Shown one piece after another: positions 34,961-44,157 of a stretch of 64,000 bases of DNA. Position numbers and translations under genes: made by a program. The stretch spans positions 2,957,501 through 3,021,500 of the forward strand of contig NZ_CP019334.1 in the NCBI RefSeq assembly GCF_002163675.1, written 5' to 3'. Positions within the stretch are counted from its first letter, which is position 1; every line of letters starts with the position of its first letter. Origin of the DNA: Polaribacter sp. SA4-12 (GTDB lineage Bacteria > Bacteroidota > Bacteroidia > Flavobacteriales > Flavobacteriaceae). Under the pieces are notes generated by a model that was given only the letters and a program-made list of their open reading frames with translations, was not told the origin of the DNA and searched no databases.

Positions 34961-36745
34961 ATGAACCTACACGATCAAAAGACCACTACGACCGAACTTA
35001 CTGAGTACGAAAAAATGATTAAAGCAAGAAATGCTGCTCGAAAAGAAATGCTTAAAAACAATAATGAACCAGAAATTGAATGGTTAACAGATAATAGCCG
35101 TAAATTTTTAGAGTCAGGGTATTTAACAGGAAATACAACACCAGAAGAAAGAATACGTGAAATTGCAGATAATGCAGAACGTATTTTAAAGATTGATGGT
35201 TTTTCTGATAAGTTTTACAAATATATGGCTGCTGGGTATTTTTCTTTAGCATCGCCAGTTTGGTCTAACTTTGGTAAAAAGAGAGGTTTACCTATAAGTT
35301 GTTTTGGTTCGCACGTTGCAGATGATATGGGAGATATTTTATTCTCACAATCAGAAGTTGGTATGATGTCTAAATTAGGTGGAGGAACATCTGGTTACTT
35401 TGGTAAATTACGAGAAAGAGGAGCCGATGTTAAAAATAATGGTTCATCATCTGGTTCGGTTCATATTATGCAATTGTTTGAAAAAATGGTTGATGTTGTA
35501 AGTCAAGGTTCTGTAAGACGTGGTCGTTTTTCGCCATATTTACCAATAGATCATCAAGATATTAAAGAGTTTTTAGAAATAGGAACAGAAGGAAATCCAA
35601 TTCAAGAATTAACGCACGGTGTTACGGTAAGTGACCAATGGATGCAAGAAATGATTGATGGTGATGTAGAAAAAAGAGGTCTTTGGGCAAAAGTATTACA
35701 AAGAAGAGGAGAAATCGGGTATCCATATATTCTTTTTAGAGACAATGCAAATAACGGAACGGTAGATGTTTATAAAGACAAAGGCCACGAAATTTATGCA
35801 AGTAATCTTTGTACAGAAATAATGTTACCTTCTAACGAAGATTGGTCTTTTGTTTGTTGTTTATCATCAATTAACTTGGTGCATTATGACAAATGGAAAG
35901 ATACAGATGCTGTAGAAACATTGGCTTTCTTTTTAGATGCAGTAATGCAAGAATTTATCAATAAATTAGAAGTATATAAAGATTCAGAAGATAGAGACGA
36001 TCAGTTTACGTTTCGTTTTATGGAAAAAGCATATAATTTTGCAAAAGAAAACAGAGCATTAGGTTTAGGTGCTTTAGGATGGCATTCTTTATTACAATCT
36101 AAAATGCTTGGATTCGATAGCGCAGAAGCTTATGCTTTAAACAGTGAAATATTTAAAGTAATTAAAGAAAAATCATACAAAGCATCAGAAGAGATGGCAA
36201 AAATGTATGGCGAACCAGCTGTTTTAAAAGGATATGGAAGACGTAATGCAACATTAAATGCAGTTGCACCAACTACATCGTCTGCTTTTATTTTAGGACA
36301 AGTATCTCAGGGTATTGAGCCAATTTGGTCTAATATTTATGTAAAAGATATTGCGAAGATTAAAACGACGATTAAGAATCCAGTATTAGAACAATTATTG
36401 GAAGAAAAAGGACAAAATACTTCTGATATTTGGAAAAGTATTAGAGATAATGATGGATCTGTTCAGCATTTAAGTATTTTATCAGAACACGAAAAAGATG
36501 TTTTTAAAACGTATTCAGAAATAGATCAAAATGTAATTGTTTATCAAGCAGCAAATAGACAAAATCATATAGATCAAGGACAATCTATAAATATTATGGT
36601 GCATCCAGATATGCCAATTAAAGAAGTAAATGCAGTGTATGTAAATGCTTGGAAATTAGGTGTAAAATCTATGTATTACCAACACAGTATGAATGCTGCA
36701 CAGAAATTTAAACAAAAGAAAGAATGTGCTTCTTGCGAAGGATAG
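34961..36745 (+). CDS. nrdA: Ribonucleotide reductase alpha subunit, lacking an ATP-cone
   Basis: A 594-residue catalytic subunit that reduces ribonucleoside diphosphates. Active-site residues are C114 (PISCFGS), N282/C284/E286 (NLCTEIMLP), and the disulfide partner in SFVCCLSS (C299/C300); the radical-transfer tyrosines fall in SMYYQHSMN, and the redox tail is CASCEG (C589, C592). No N-terminal ATP-cone is present, in keeping with its location on beta; this explains the shorter length compared with the ~750-residue E. coli protein. It is translated with nrdB. Confidence 0.95.
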   Translation: MNLHDQKTTTTELTEYEKMIKARNAARKEMLKNNNEPEIEWLTDNSRKFLESGYLTGNTTPEERIREIADNAERILKIDGFSDKFYKYMAAGYFSLASPVWSNFGKKRGLPISCFGSHVADDMGDILFSQSEVGMMSKLGGGTSGYFGKLRERGADVKNNGSSSGSVHIMQLFEKMVDVVSQGSVRRGRFSPYLPIDHQDIKEFLEIGTEGNPIQELTHGVTVSDQWMQEMIDGDVEKRGLWAKVLQRRGEIGYPYILFRDNANNGTVDVYKDKGHEIYASNLCTEIMLPSNEDWSFVCCLSSINLVHYDKWKDTDAVETLAFFLDAVMQEFINKLEVYKDSEDRDDQFTFRFMEKAYNFAKENRALGLGALGWHSLLQSKMLGFDSAEAYALNSEIFKVIKEKSYKASEEMAKMYGEPAVLKGYGRRNATLNAVAPTTSSAFILGQVSQGIEPIWSNIYVKDIAKIKTTIKNPVLEQLLEEKGQNTSDIWKSIRDNDGSVQHLSILSEHEKDVFKTYSEIDQNVIVYQAANRQNHIDQGQSINIMVHPDMPIKEVNAVYVNAWKLGVKSMYYQHSMNAAQKFKQKKECASCEG

Positions 36746-36765
36746 TTTAATAATTTTTGTAAAAT

Positions 36766-36797
36766 TGTCATTTCGACTTTACGGAGAAATCTCATAA
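36766..36797. repeat. REP-like element after nrdA
   Basis: TGTCATTTCGACTTTACGGA followed by GAAATCTC resembles the very common Bacteroidota intergenic sequence 'TGTCATTTCGACnnnnnnGAGAAATCT'. It is a single, somewhat diverged copy and is located between the nrdA stop and its terminator. Confidence 0.55.
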
Positions 36798-36810
36798 TTT
36801 AAAGATCATA

Positions 36811-36844
36811 AAAAGGGAAGTAGAAATACTTCTCTTTTTTTTTT
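36811..36844 (+). terminator. Terminator after nrdBA
   Basis: Stem AAAAGGGAAGTA / TACTTCTCTTTT with GAAA tetraloop and a T-run of ten. Confidence 0.85.
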
Positions 36845-36945
36845 GAAGCTATTTCCAGCTTTCACTACTCGCTTTTTTTATTCCAAAAAAAGAATAAAAA
36901 AGAGCTCAAACAAACCGTTCAATCTGGGCTAAACTTGTTTGGTAG
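36845..36945. repeat. Structured intergenic repeat-like element
   Basis: The element begins GAAGCTATTTCCAGCTTTC and ends TTCAATCTGGGCTAAAC, with a central hairpin GCTTTTTTTATTC / GAATAAAAAAGAGC (36871-36905). From memory this two-end pattern with a variable centre recurs between genes in many Bacteroidota. Only one copy is in the window; the function is unknown. Confidence 0.45.
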
Positions 36946-36995
36946 CCAATTACTATTTTGATAAATACAAGAAATTTTATGTAGCTTCTTTTTTG

Positions 36996-37003
36996 TATTT
37001 TTG
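36996..37003 (+). promoter_or_regulatory. Candidate -7 element for dgt
   Basis: TATTTTTG is an exact TAnnTTTG match 18 bases before the ATG. Confidence 0.5.
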
Positions 37004-37021
37004 AATAATTAAAATAAAACA

Positions 37022-38356
37022 ATGAACTGGGAACAACTCCTTTCTTTAAAACGCTTTGGCGACACCCAAAAACGCGAAAGAATAGCACAAGACGAAACCC
37101 GTTTGGGTTTTGATGTAGATTTTGATAGAATTATATTTTCATCAGCATTTAGAAGTCTGCAAGATAAAACACAAGTAATTCCTTTATCGGAAACCGATTT
37201 TGTACATACACGTTTAACACATAGTTTAGAGGTTTCTGTAGTTGGTAGAACTTTGGGTAGAAGAGTTGGTAAAGAGTTGTTAGAACGTCATCCGAATTTA
37301 CAAAAACTAGGATATACTTTTAATGATTTTGGTGCTATTGTAGGTACTGCTTCTTTAATGCACGATATTGGTAATCCGCCTTTTGGGCATTCTGGAGAAA
37401 AAGCTATTGGCGAGTATTTTAAGTCAGGAAATGGCTCAAAATACAAAGACCAATTAACAGAAAAAGAATATCAAGATTTAATAGATTTTGAAGGAAATGC
37501 AAATGGTTTTAAGATTTTAACAGAAACTAGAGAAGGTATTTCTGGAGGTTTGCGTTTAAGTTATGCAACTTTAGGAGCATTCTTAAAATATCCAAAAGAA
37601 AGTCTTCCTAAAAAACCTACAAATCATATTGTTGATAAAAAGTATGGCTTTTTTCAATCAGAAAAAAAAGAATTTTTAGATGTAGTTAAAGATCTAGGAA
37701 TGAAACAAAAATCGACTTCGTCTGTTTCATTTTACAGACATCCGTTGGCTTATTTAGTAGAAGCTGCAGATGACATTTGTTATACAATTATCGATTTTGA
37801 AGACGGAATTAATTTAGGCTTAATTGATGAAAGTTATACTTTAGAGTATATGTCTAAATTGGTGAAAAATATAGATAGAGATAAATATTACGCATTAAAA
37901 CATACAACAGATAGAACAGCATATTTAAGAGCTTTAGCTATTGGGTCATTAATTGATGAAGCTGTAACTATTTTCTTAGAAAACGAAGAAGCGCTTTTAA
38001 ATGGAACTTTCGAAAAATCTTTACTAGATAAATGTAAGTATGAGGCTCAAATTAACGACATCATTAAGATAAGTGTTGATAAAATTTATAGAAGTAAAGA
38101 GGTTGTTGAAAAAGAAGTAGCAGGTTATAGAATTATAGCTGACTTGTTAGATGTATTTGTAACAGCTTTAAATAATAAATTTGATGGAAATTCTTCTAAT
38201 TTTGATAAATTAGTATTAAATTTATTACCACAAGAGTATCAAACAGAAACAGCTAGTTTATACGATAGAATACTACAAATTTGTAGTTATGTTTCTAGAA
38301 TGTCAGACAGTTATGCAATAAGAATGCATAAAAAATTAACGGGAAATATTATTTAA
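37022..38356 (+). CDS. dgt: Deoxyguanosinetriphosphate triphosphohydrolase-like protein
   Basis: A 444-residue HD-domain dNTP triphosphohydrolase, which converts dGTP (or other dNTPs) to the nucleoside and triphosphate. The metal-binding histidines and aspartates are in TRLTHSLEV (H67), SLMHDIGNPPFGHSGE (H114, D115) and the VEAADDICYTIIDFEDG segment. The length fits the long Dgt type. It follows the ribonucleotide reductase genes, so two opposing steps of dNTP pool control are side by side but on separate transcription units. Confidence 0.92.
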   Translation: MNWEQLLSLKRFGDTQKRERIAQDETRLGFDVDFDRIIFSSAFRSLQDKTQVIPLSETDFVHTRLTHSLEVSVVGRTLGRRVGKELLERHPNLQKLGYTFNDFGAIVGTASLMHDIGNPPFGHSGEKAIGEYFKSGNGSKYKDQLTEKEYQDLIDFEGNANGFKILTETREGISGGLRLSYATLGAFLKYPKESLPKKPTNHIVDKKYGFFQSEKKEFLDVVKDLGMKQKSTSSVSFYRHPLAYLVEAADDICYTIIDFEDGINLGLIDESYTLEYMSKLVKNIDRDKYYALKHTTDRTAYLRALAIGSLIDEAVTIFLENEEALLNGTFEKSLLDKCKYEAQINDIIKISVDKIYRSKEVVEKEVAGYRIIADLLDVFVTALNNKFDGNSSNFDKLVLNLLPQEYQTETASLYDRILQICSYVSRMSDSYAIRMHKKLTGNII

Positions 38357-38405
38357 AATAATTAATAATTGCACAACCTGCCTTTATTAAAAAGTAGATA
38401 AAATT

Positions 38406-41120
38406 ATGAAAAAAAAATTATTAATTCCATTCTTTGCTATTATAGCAATCGCTATTTTTTATGTTACAAAACAAAGTAACAAAAGCGAGTCATCGGTTAT
38501 TATTCCAGAAGTTGAAATCAAACAAAAAAATAAACCTGAAAATGCGAGAGCATTATATAACATTGAAAGAGAAAAATATGAATTAAATATGCAGAGAAAC
38601 CCTATAACAGGAGAAATTCCTCTGGAAGAGAAAGCAAAAGAGAATAATATGTCTTTATCTCTAATGAAACAAAAAAGACTTCAAAGAACTACTTCTAGTA
38701 GCTATACAACAAGAGGCCCTTCTAATTTAGGAGGAAGAACAAGAGCTTTTGCTGTAGATGTTTCTGATGCGACTAGTAATACGATACTTTCTGGAGGTGT
38801 TAGTAGCGGTGTGTTTAGAACCACAAATGGAGGAACAAGCTGGACAAAAGTAAGTCCTTCAGGTGAAATCCATAACGTTACAGCTTTAGCACAAGACACA
38901 AGAGTAGGTTTTCAAAATATATGGTATTATGCTACTGGAGAATGGTCTGGAAACAGTGCTTCATTAAAGACAGCGACTTTTAGAGGACAAGGTGTTTGGA
39001 AATCTATTGATAGTGGATTAACTTGGAGTATTATACCTGGTACAGATTCTGATCATACAATTTTTGATAGTTTTTTTGATTATACAAATGCACTAGAAGT
39101 GAATTCAATAACTGGTGATTTATTTATTGCTACAACTGGTAGAATTTATAGGTATGATGGAACTAGTTTAACGATAGAACTACAATTACCTGGTAACTCA
39201 TTAGGTTTTACTGATGTAGTTGTTACAACAAGCGGAAAAGTATACGCAAGTTTTGCTGGAGGTACAGATTTAGAAGGAGTTTGGTTATCACTAACAGGAA
39301 ATGGTTCTTGGTCTCAGATTTCTAAGAATGGTACTCCAACTGATTGGGCAGCTACAGGAAGAATAGTTTTAGGCGAAGCACCTTCTGTTGATGGAATGAT
39401 CTATGCATTATATGTAAATGGAAATTCTGAAGGAAAAGAAGCAGATTTATGGCAATATAACCCTGCAACAAGTGCATGGACAGATTATTCTTCTAAATTA
39501 CCAGATGAGCCAGATGGAGATTCTCCGGGTAATGATCCTTTTGCAGTTCAAGGAGGTTATGATCTTGTGGTGTCTGTAAAACCAGATAATGAAAATTTTG
39601 TAGTAATTGGTGGTACAAATATTTATAAGATAGCAAACATTACAACTGATGCTACATTCGTTAGAATAGGAGGATATAAAAATAATTCTGGTTATTATAT
39701 TTATGATGAAGGTGGTGTAGAACATCATCCAGATATTCATGTTATAGAGTTTGACACAAATGATACAAACAAACTTTTTAGTGGAACAGATGGAGGTGTG
39801 CATAGAACTATAAATATTGGAGCTACAGATGTAGTCTGGGAAAATTTAAATAATAATTACATTACCTATCAATATTATCATGTTACTATAGATCCTTTAA
39901 GCGGAAGTAATATGGTTTTAGGAGGAGCACAAGATAATGGAACAACTATGGGAGGTACAGATGCAGGTTTAATAGATAATACTACAATGAGTAGTGTTGG
40001 ACCTGGTGATGGAGTTGCTGTTGGTATAGCAAGAAGAAATGCAGATTTAGATACACAATTATTTTTGGGTTATCAACAAGGAGTAATTTATACAAACTAC
40101 CCAAATAATGTTTATAGAGAAATTACACCTACTGACGCTCCAGTAGAAGAGAATGCCCAATTTGTTACCTATTATTATTTAGATCCAGATAATAATGATA
40201 ATTTATATTATGCTGCAAAAAGTGAATTATATAGAACAAGTAATGCTGCTTCAGTTGCTTCAGATACTTGGGTAAATGCAAGTACCTTAAGTACTTCCGA
40301 AGATTTAAGAACTTTTGAAACAACTAGAGGAACATACAATTCTTTAACTAGTTTTTTATTAATTGGAGGTAGTAGCGGAGGTGTTTTTAAAGTTAACGAT
40401 CCACAAAATTTAACAAGTTTAACTACGGAGGCTATTAATATTACACCATCAGGCGCAACAACTTCAGCAGGTGCAATAGTTAATGACATTGCAATTCATC
40501 CTACAAACCCAGATATTGTTTTAGCGGTTTATTCTAATTATGATATTCCTAGTATATTTTTGTCAACAAATGCAACTACAGCAACACCAAATTGGACTTT
40601 AGTTGAAAGAAATTTATCTGCACATTCAATTCGTTCTGCAGCAATAACACAAGTGGGAGATGAAATTGTTTATTTTGTAGGTACAGCAAGAGGTTTGTAT
40701 AGTTCAACAGATCCTACAACTAAAGATTGGGAAATGGAAGGAGCAGATAATATAGGGCTTGCTTTAATTAGTAGTTTAGCATATAGACCCTCTGACAATA
40801 AATTATTAATTGGAACTCATGGTAATGGAATGTTTGAAACCACTGTAAAAGGTACACTTTCTACTTCTGATTATAATAGTGATAAAATTGAATTATCGTT
40901 TTATCCAAATCCTACTAAAAAGGAATTAAACCTACAGAGTAGTACCTTAGATTTAAGTAAGAACCTGATTTATAATATTTCTGATATTACAGGAAAGGTT
41001 GTTAAAAAAGGAGCCGTAGAAAACAAAAAAATTAATGTAGAAAACTTGAATTCTGGAGTTTATCTTGTCAAGTTAAATGTTGATGGTAAACAACAAAATT
41101 TTAAGTTTATTAAAAACTAA
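38406..41120 (+). CDS. Secreted BNR/sortilin-like repeat protein with T9SS sorting domain
   Basis: A 904-residue exported protein. The N terminus has a hydrophobic segment (~5-20) that may act as signal or anchor. The body has BNR/sortilin-like beta-propeller repeats (FRTTNGGTSWTKVSPSG, WKSIDSGLTWSIIPGTD, LFSGTDGGVHRTIN, GGAQDNGTTMGG). The last ~75 residues are a type A T9SS C-terminal domain (LSFYPNPTKKELNL, NISDITGKVVKKG, LNSGVYLVKL), so it is a cargo for the system to which SprA belongs. The substrate is unknown; propellers of this type bind glycans or proteins. The function cannot be stated. Confidence 0.85.
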   Translation: MKKKLLIPFFAIIAIAIFYVTKQSNKSESSVIIPEVEIKQKNKPENARALYNIEREKYELNMQRNPITGEIPLEEKAKENNMSLSLMKQKRLQRTTSSSYTTRGPSNLGGRTRAFAVDVSDATSNTILSGGVSSGVFRTTNGGTSWTKVSPSGEIHNVTALAQDTRVGFQNIWYYATGEWSGNSASLKTATFRGQGVWKSIDSGLTWSIIPGTDSDHTIFDSFFDYTNALEVNSITGDLFIATTGRIYRYDGTSLTIELQLPGNSLGFTDVVVTTSGKVYASFAGGTDLEGVWLSLTGNGSWSQISKNGTPTDWAATGRIVLGEAPSVDGMIYALYVNGNSEGKEADLWQYNPATSAWTDYSSKLPDEPDGDSPGNDPFAVQGGYDLVVSVKPDNENFVVIGGTNIYKIANITTDATFVRIGGYKNNSGYYIYDEGGVEHHPDIHVIEFDTNDTNKLFSGTDGGVHRTINIGATDVVWENLNNNYITYQYYHVTIDPLSGSNMVLGGAQDNGTTMGGTDAGLIDNTTMSSVGPGDGVAVGIARRNADLDTQLFLGYQQGVIYTNYPNNVYREITPTDAPVEENAQFVTYYYLDPDNNDNLYYAAKSELYRTSNAASVASDTWVNASTLSTSEDLRTFETTRGTYNSLTSFLLIGGSSGGVFKVNDPQNLTSLTTEAINITPSGATTSAGAIVNDIAIHPTNPDIVLAVYSNYDIPSIFLSTNATTATPNWTLVERNLSAHSIRSAAITQVGDEIVYFVGTARGLYSSTDPTTKDWEMEGADNIGLALISSLAYRPSDNKLLIGTHGNGMFETTVKGTLSTSDYNSDKIELSFYPNPTKKELNLQSSTLDLSKNLIYNISDITGKVVKKGAVENKKINVENLNSGVYLVKLNVDGKQQNFKFIKN

Positions 41121-41129
41121 TTAAAAATT

Positions 41130-41603
41130 ATGTCTAAAATTAACCTTTTAAGCGTCTTTTTTTTAATTGTACTTTTTGGGTGTGCAAATACTTATAAATT
41201 AGAAAAAAAACCTGTTTTAAGTTTTACGGATTCATCTTATAGTTCTTGGTCCTCTGGTGTAAAAGGTGGAGGTTCTGGCTTTAGTGTCTTTTTAAAAATG
41301 GATGAAAGTGATACTCTTGATGATAAAAAGATTGAACTAAAAGGCGTTTATTTTAAGGACAAATATGCCAGTCTTAAATTACAAGGTTTAGGGAGTTATC
41401 AGGCTTTTTTTAAAAATAAGAGTAATTCGGATAGATTTGTGTCTGATGCTCAAAAGGATCATAAAAAAGAGGTGTCTAAAGAAGAGAAGATTCCTTTTGT
41501 TTTAAATGAAAACGAAGCTGTAGTTAGTTGTTTGATTAACGGAAAACAGAAGTATATTAAAGTAGTACTGACTAAAAAGAAAACAAGAGGAGTTCCGATG
41601 TAA
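41130..41603 (+). CDS. Small lipoprotein of unknown function
   Basis: A 157-residue protein with a signal peptide and lipobox LFGC, giving a lipidated C18. The mature part has mixed charge and alternating strands (DSSYSSWSSGVKGGGSGFSV) and a lysine-rich end (TKKKTRGVPM). I do not recognise a family. It lies nine bases after the T9SS cargo gene and is probably in the same transcript. Confidence 0.75.
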   Translation: MSKINLLSVFFLIVLFGCANTYKLEKKPVLSFTDSSYSSWSSGVKGGGSGFSVFLKMDESDTLDDKKIELKGVYFKDKYASLKLQGLGSYQAFFKNKSNSDRFVSDAQKDHKKEVSKEEKIPFVLNENEAVVSCLINGKQKYIKVVLTKKKTRGVPM

Positions 41604-41628
41604 TGATTTGAAAATATTGATTTATCAT

Positions 41629-41658
41629 AAAAAAAGACGCTTAAAAGCGTCTTTTTTT
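41629..41658. terminator. Bidirectional terminator between lipoprotein and dxs
   Basis: Stem GACGCTT / AAGCGTC flanked by A-runs and T-runs on both sides. It serves the convergent lipoprotein and dxs genes. Confidence 0.85.
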
Positions 41659-43447
41659 ATGATAATAATTGAAAGTTTTTAGCTAGACTATCTGAGTCTA
41701 AACCAATTTCGTTTTGTAATCTTAAAACACTTCCGTGTTCGATAAATTCATCAGGAATTCCGAGATTCTTTATTTTATGTTGATAATTGTTGTTAGAAGC
41801 AAATTCTAAAATAGCACTTCCAAAACCACCTTTTATAGTGCCATCTTCAACTGTAATAATTGTTTTATAGGTTGAAAAAATAGTATGTAATAAATTTTCA
41901 TCCAAAGGTTTTACAAAACGCATATCGTAATGAGAAAATAAAGAGCTTGAGTTGAGGTTATCGAAGTCTTTATCTATTAACTTAAATGCTTCAGAAACAT
42001 TTTTAGCAATTGTTCCAACAGATAGAATTGCTGTTTTACTTCCTTTTTTTAATTGAATTCCTTTTCCTATTTTTATTTTTTCAAAAGGTTTTTGCCAATC
42101 AATAATAGTTCCTGTTCCTCTTGGATAACGAATTGCAATCGGATTTTTTAATACTAATTGAGAAGTGTATATAATATTACGCAATTCAATTTCATTTCTT
42201 GGCGCAAAAATAATTAGATTAGGAATGCAACGTAAATATGCCAAGTCAAAAACACCATGATGTGTTGCTCCATCTTCACCAACCAAACCTGCTCTGTCTA
42301 AACAAAAAACAACAGGTAAGTTTTGCAATGCTACATCATGAATTACTTGGTCGTAAGCACGTTGTAAAAACGTAGAATAAATATTACAAAATGGTATTAA
42401 ACCTTGTGTCGCCATTCCTGCAGCTAAAGTTACAGCATGTTGTTCTGCAATACCAACATCAAAAGTTCTTTTTGGGTATTTCTCCATCATAAACTTTAGT
42501 GAACTTCCTGTTAACATTGCTGGTGTAATACCAACAATTTTATCATTCTGAGCAGCTAATTCTACAATTGTTTTTCCAAAAACATCTTGATATTTGGTAT
42601 ATAAACTTTCTTCCTTTTTTATTCTTTCTCCAGAAATTTTATCAAATTTCCCTGGAGCATGATAGGTAACTTGGTCTTCTTCTGCTTGCTGTAAACCTTT
42701 TCCTTTTGTGGTAATTACATGTAAAAATTTAGGCCCTTTTACAGATTTTAATCTTTCTAATTCTGATAAAACTTTTGGTAAATCATGTCCATCAATAGGA
42801 CCTGAATAATCAAAATTCAACGCTTTTATAATATTATTTTGTACTGCTAATCTTTTATCGGTTTTTACCTTTGTTAAATACTCTTTTAAAGCACCAACTG
42901 AAGGATCGATTCCAATAGCATTATCGTTTAAAATGATGAGTAAATTCGCATTTGAAACCCCTGCATGATTCAAGGCTTCAAAAGCCATTCCGCTAGCAAT
43001 AGAAGCATCACCAATTACAGCAATATGTTGTTTTTCTATTTCTCCTTTTAGGTTAGAAGCAATTGCCATTCCTAATGCTGCAGAAATAGAAGTTGATGAA
43101 TGCCCAACTCCAAAAGCATCAAATTCGCTTTCTTTTATTGACGGAAAACCTGCAATTCCACCAAATTGTCTATTGGTATGAAAATTATCTTTTCTTCCCG
43201 TTAAAATTTTATGTCCGTATGCTTGATGGCCAACATCCCAAACCAATAAATCATTAGGAGTGTCAAATAAATAATGAATAGCAATTGTAATTTCTACAAC
43301 ACCTAAACTAGCACCTAAATGACCTTCTTTTGTAGATACAATATCAATAATAAATGCCCTCAATTCTTTTGCGACTTGAGTTAATTGTTCTGGATTTAAT
43401 TTTCTTAAATCAGACGGATTTGATATGTTTTCTAATAAGTTCTTCAT
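41657..43447 (-). CDS. dxs: 1-deoxy-D-xylulose-5-phosphate synthase
   Basis: A 596-residue thiamine-diphosphate enzyme that condenses pyruvate and glyceraldehyde-3-phosphate in the first step of the MEP isoprenoid pathway. TPP/Mg-binding residues lie in IGDASIASGMAFEALN and LIILNDNAIGIDPSVG. The substrate motif DRAGLVGEDGATHHGVFDLAYLR (~residues 394-416) and the transketolase C-terminal region (FGSAILEFASNN) are present. The gene diverges from tadA. The length is slightly below the 620 of E. coli. Confidence 0.95.
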   Translation of the reverse strand: MKNLLENISNPSDLRKLNPEQLTQVAKELRAFIIDIVSTKEGHLGASLGVVEITIAIHYLFDTPNDLLVWDVGHQAYGHKILTGRKDNFHTNRQFGGIAGFPSIKESEFDAFGVGHSSTSISAALGMAIASNLKGEIEKQHIAVIGDASIASGMAFEALNHAGVSNANLLIILNDNAIGIDPSVGALKEYLTKVKTDKRLAVQNNIIKALNFDYSGPIDGHDLPKVLSELERLKSVKGPKFLHVITTKGKGLQQAEEDQVTYHAPGKFDKISGERIKKEESLYTKYQDVFGKTIVELAAQNDKIVGITPAMLTGSSLKFMMEKYPKRTFDVGIAEQHAVTLAAGMATQGLIPFCNIYSTFLQRAYDQVIHDVALQNLPVVFCLDRAGLVGEDGATHHGVFDLAYLRCIPNLIIFAPRNEIELRNIIYTSQLVLKNPIAIRYPRGTGTIIDWQKPFEKIKIGKGIQLKKGSKTAILSVGTIAKNVSEAFKLIDKDFDNLNSSSLFSHYDMRFVKPLDENLLHTIFSTYKTIITVEDGTIKGGFGSAILEFASNNNYQHKIKNLGIPDEFIEHGSVLRLQNEIGLDSDSLAKNFQLLS

Positions 43448-43454
43448 TCAAACA

Positions 43455-43462
43455 CAAAAATA
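43455..43462 (-). promoter_or_regulatory. Candidate -7 element for dxs
   Basis: Reads TATTTTTG on the minus strand, an exact TAnnTTTG match just upstream of the ATG. The leader would be only a few bases, so this could be chance. Confidence 0.4.
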
Positions 43463-43503
43463 CAACATCAAATTTTGTAATATTGATTTTTATATTCAAA
43501 AAA

Positions 43504-43953
43504 ATGATACAACCTTTCGACGATACTTATTTTATGAAAAGAGCTTTACAGGAAGCAGAAACTGCTTTTGATAAAGGCGAAGTTCCTGTTGGAGCTGTTA
43601 TTGTTTTTAAAGATCAAATTATTGCAAGAGCACATAATTTAACAGAAACATTGACAGATGTAACTGCGCATGCAGAAATGCAAGCTTTTACTGCTGCTGC
43701 AGATTTTTTAGGCGGAAAGTATTTAAAAGAGTGTGTTTTGTATGTTACTTTAGAGCCTTGCCAAATGTGCGCTGGTGCAAGTTATTGGGCTCAAATTGGT
43801 AAGATTGTTTATGGAGCTTCAGAACCAGAAAGAGGTTTTAAAAACTTAAATACTACGTTACATCCAAAGACAAAAGTAGTAGCAGGAATTTTAGAAAACG
43901 AATGTTCGCAGCTTTTAAAGCGTTTTTTTGTTGAAAAAAGAAACTTGAATTAA
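43504..43953 (+). CDS. tadA: Nucleoside/tRNA adenosine deaminase (TadA-like)
   Basis: A 149-residue cytidine-deaminase-fold protein, probably the tRNA adenosine-34 deaminase. Zinc and catalytic residues are H56 and E58 in TAHAEMQAF and C86/C89 in EPCQMCAGA; GEVPVGAVIV precedes them. I placed the start at this ATG; the frame is open upstream, but only the conserved MIQPFDDTYFMKRAL start aligns with the family. Another nucleoside deaminase activity is possible. The 3' end overlaps the convergent HTH gene by four bases. Confidence 0.85.
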   Translation: MIQPFDDTYFMKRALQEAETAFDKGEVPVGAVIVFKDQIIARAHNLTETLTDVTAHAEMQAFTAAADFLGGKYLKECVLYVTLEPCQMCAGASYWAQIGKIVYGASEPERGFKNLNTTLHPKTKVVAGILENECSQLLKRFFVEKRNLN

Positions 43954-44156
43954 TCTTCTATATATTCTAAAATATCTGCAGGTTGACACTCTAATGCTTT
44001 GCAAATTGCTTCTAAAGTAGAAAAACGAACTGCTTTTGCTTTACCCGATTTTAAAATGGATAAGTTTGCAGTTGTAATACCAATTATTTCTGCCAATTCT
44101 TTACTCCGCATTTTGCGTTTGGCAAGCATTACGTCTAAGTTTACTATGATTGCCAT
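43950..44156 (-). CDS. HTH transcriptional regulator, Cro/CI type (YozG-like)
   Basis: A 68-residue protein that is almost entirely one helix-turn-helix domain: VMLAKRKMRSKELAEIIGI then TTANLSILKSGKAKAVRF and a final helix with ALECQPADILEYIED. This form (YozG/HTH_26) commonly pairs with DUF2975 membrane proteins; the DUF2975 gene lies one base upstream. Confidence 0.9.
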   Translation of the reverse strand: MAIIVNLDVMLAKRKMRSKELAEIIGITTANLSILKSGKAKAVRFSTLEAICKALECQPADILEYIED

Positions 44157-44157
44157 A

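Noticed and set aside
43354..43503. Extended N terminus of the TadA-like protein
   Set aside because: It is antisense to the start of dxs and lacks family similarity.
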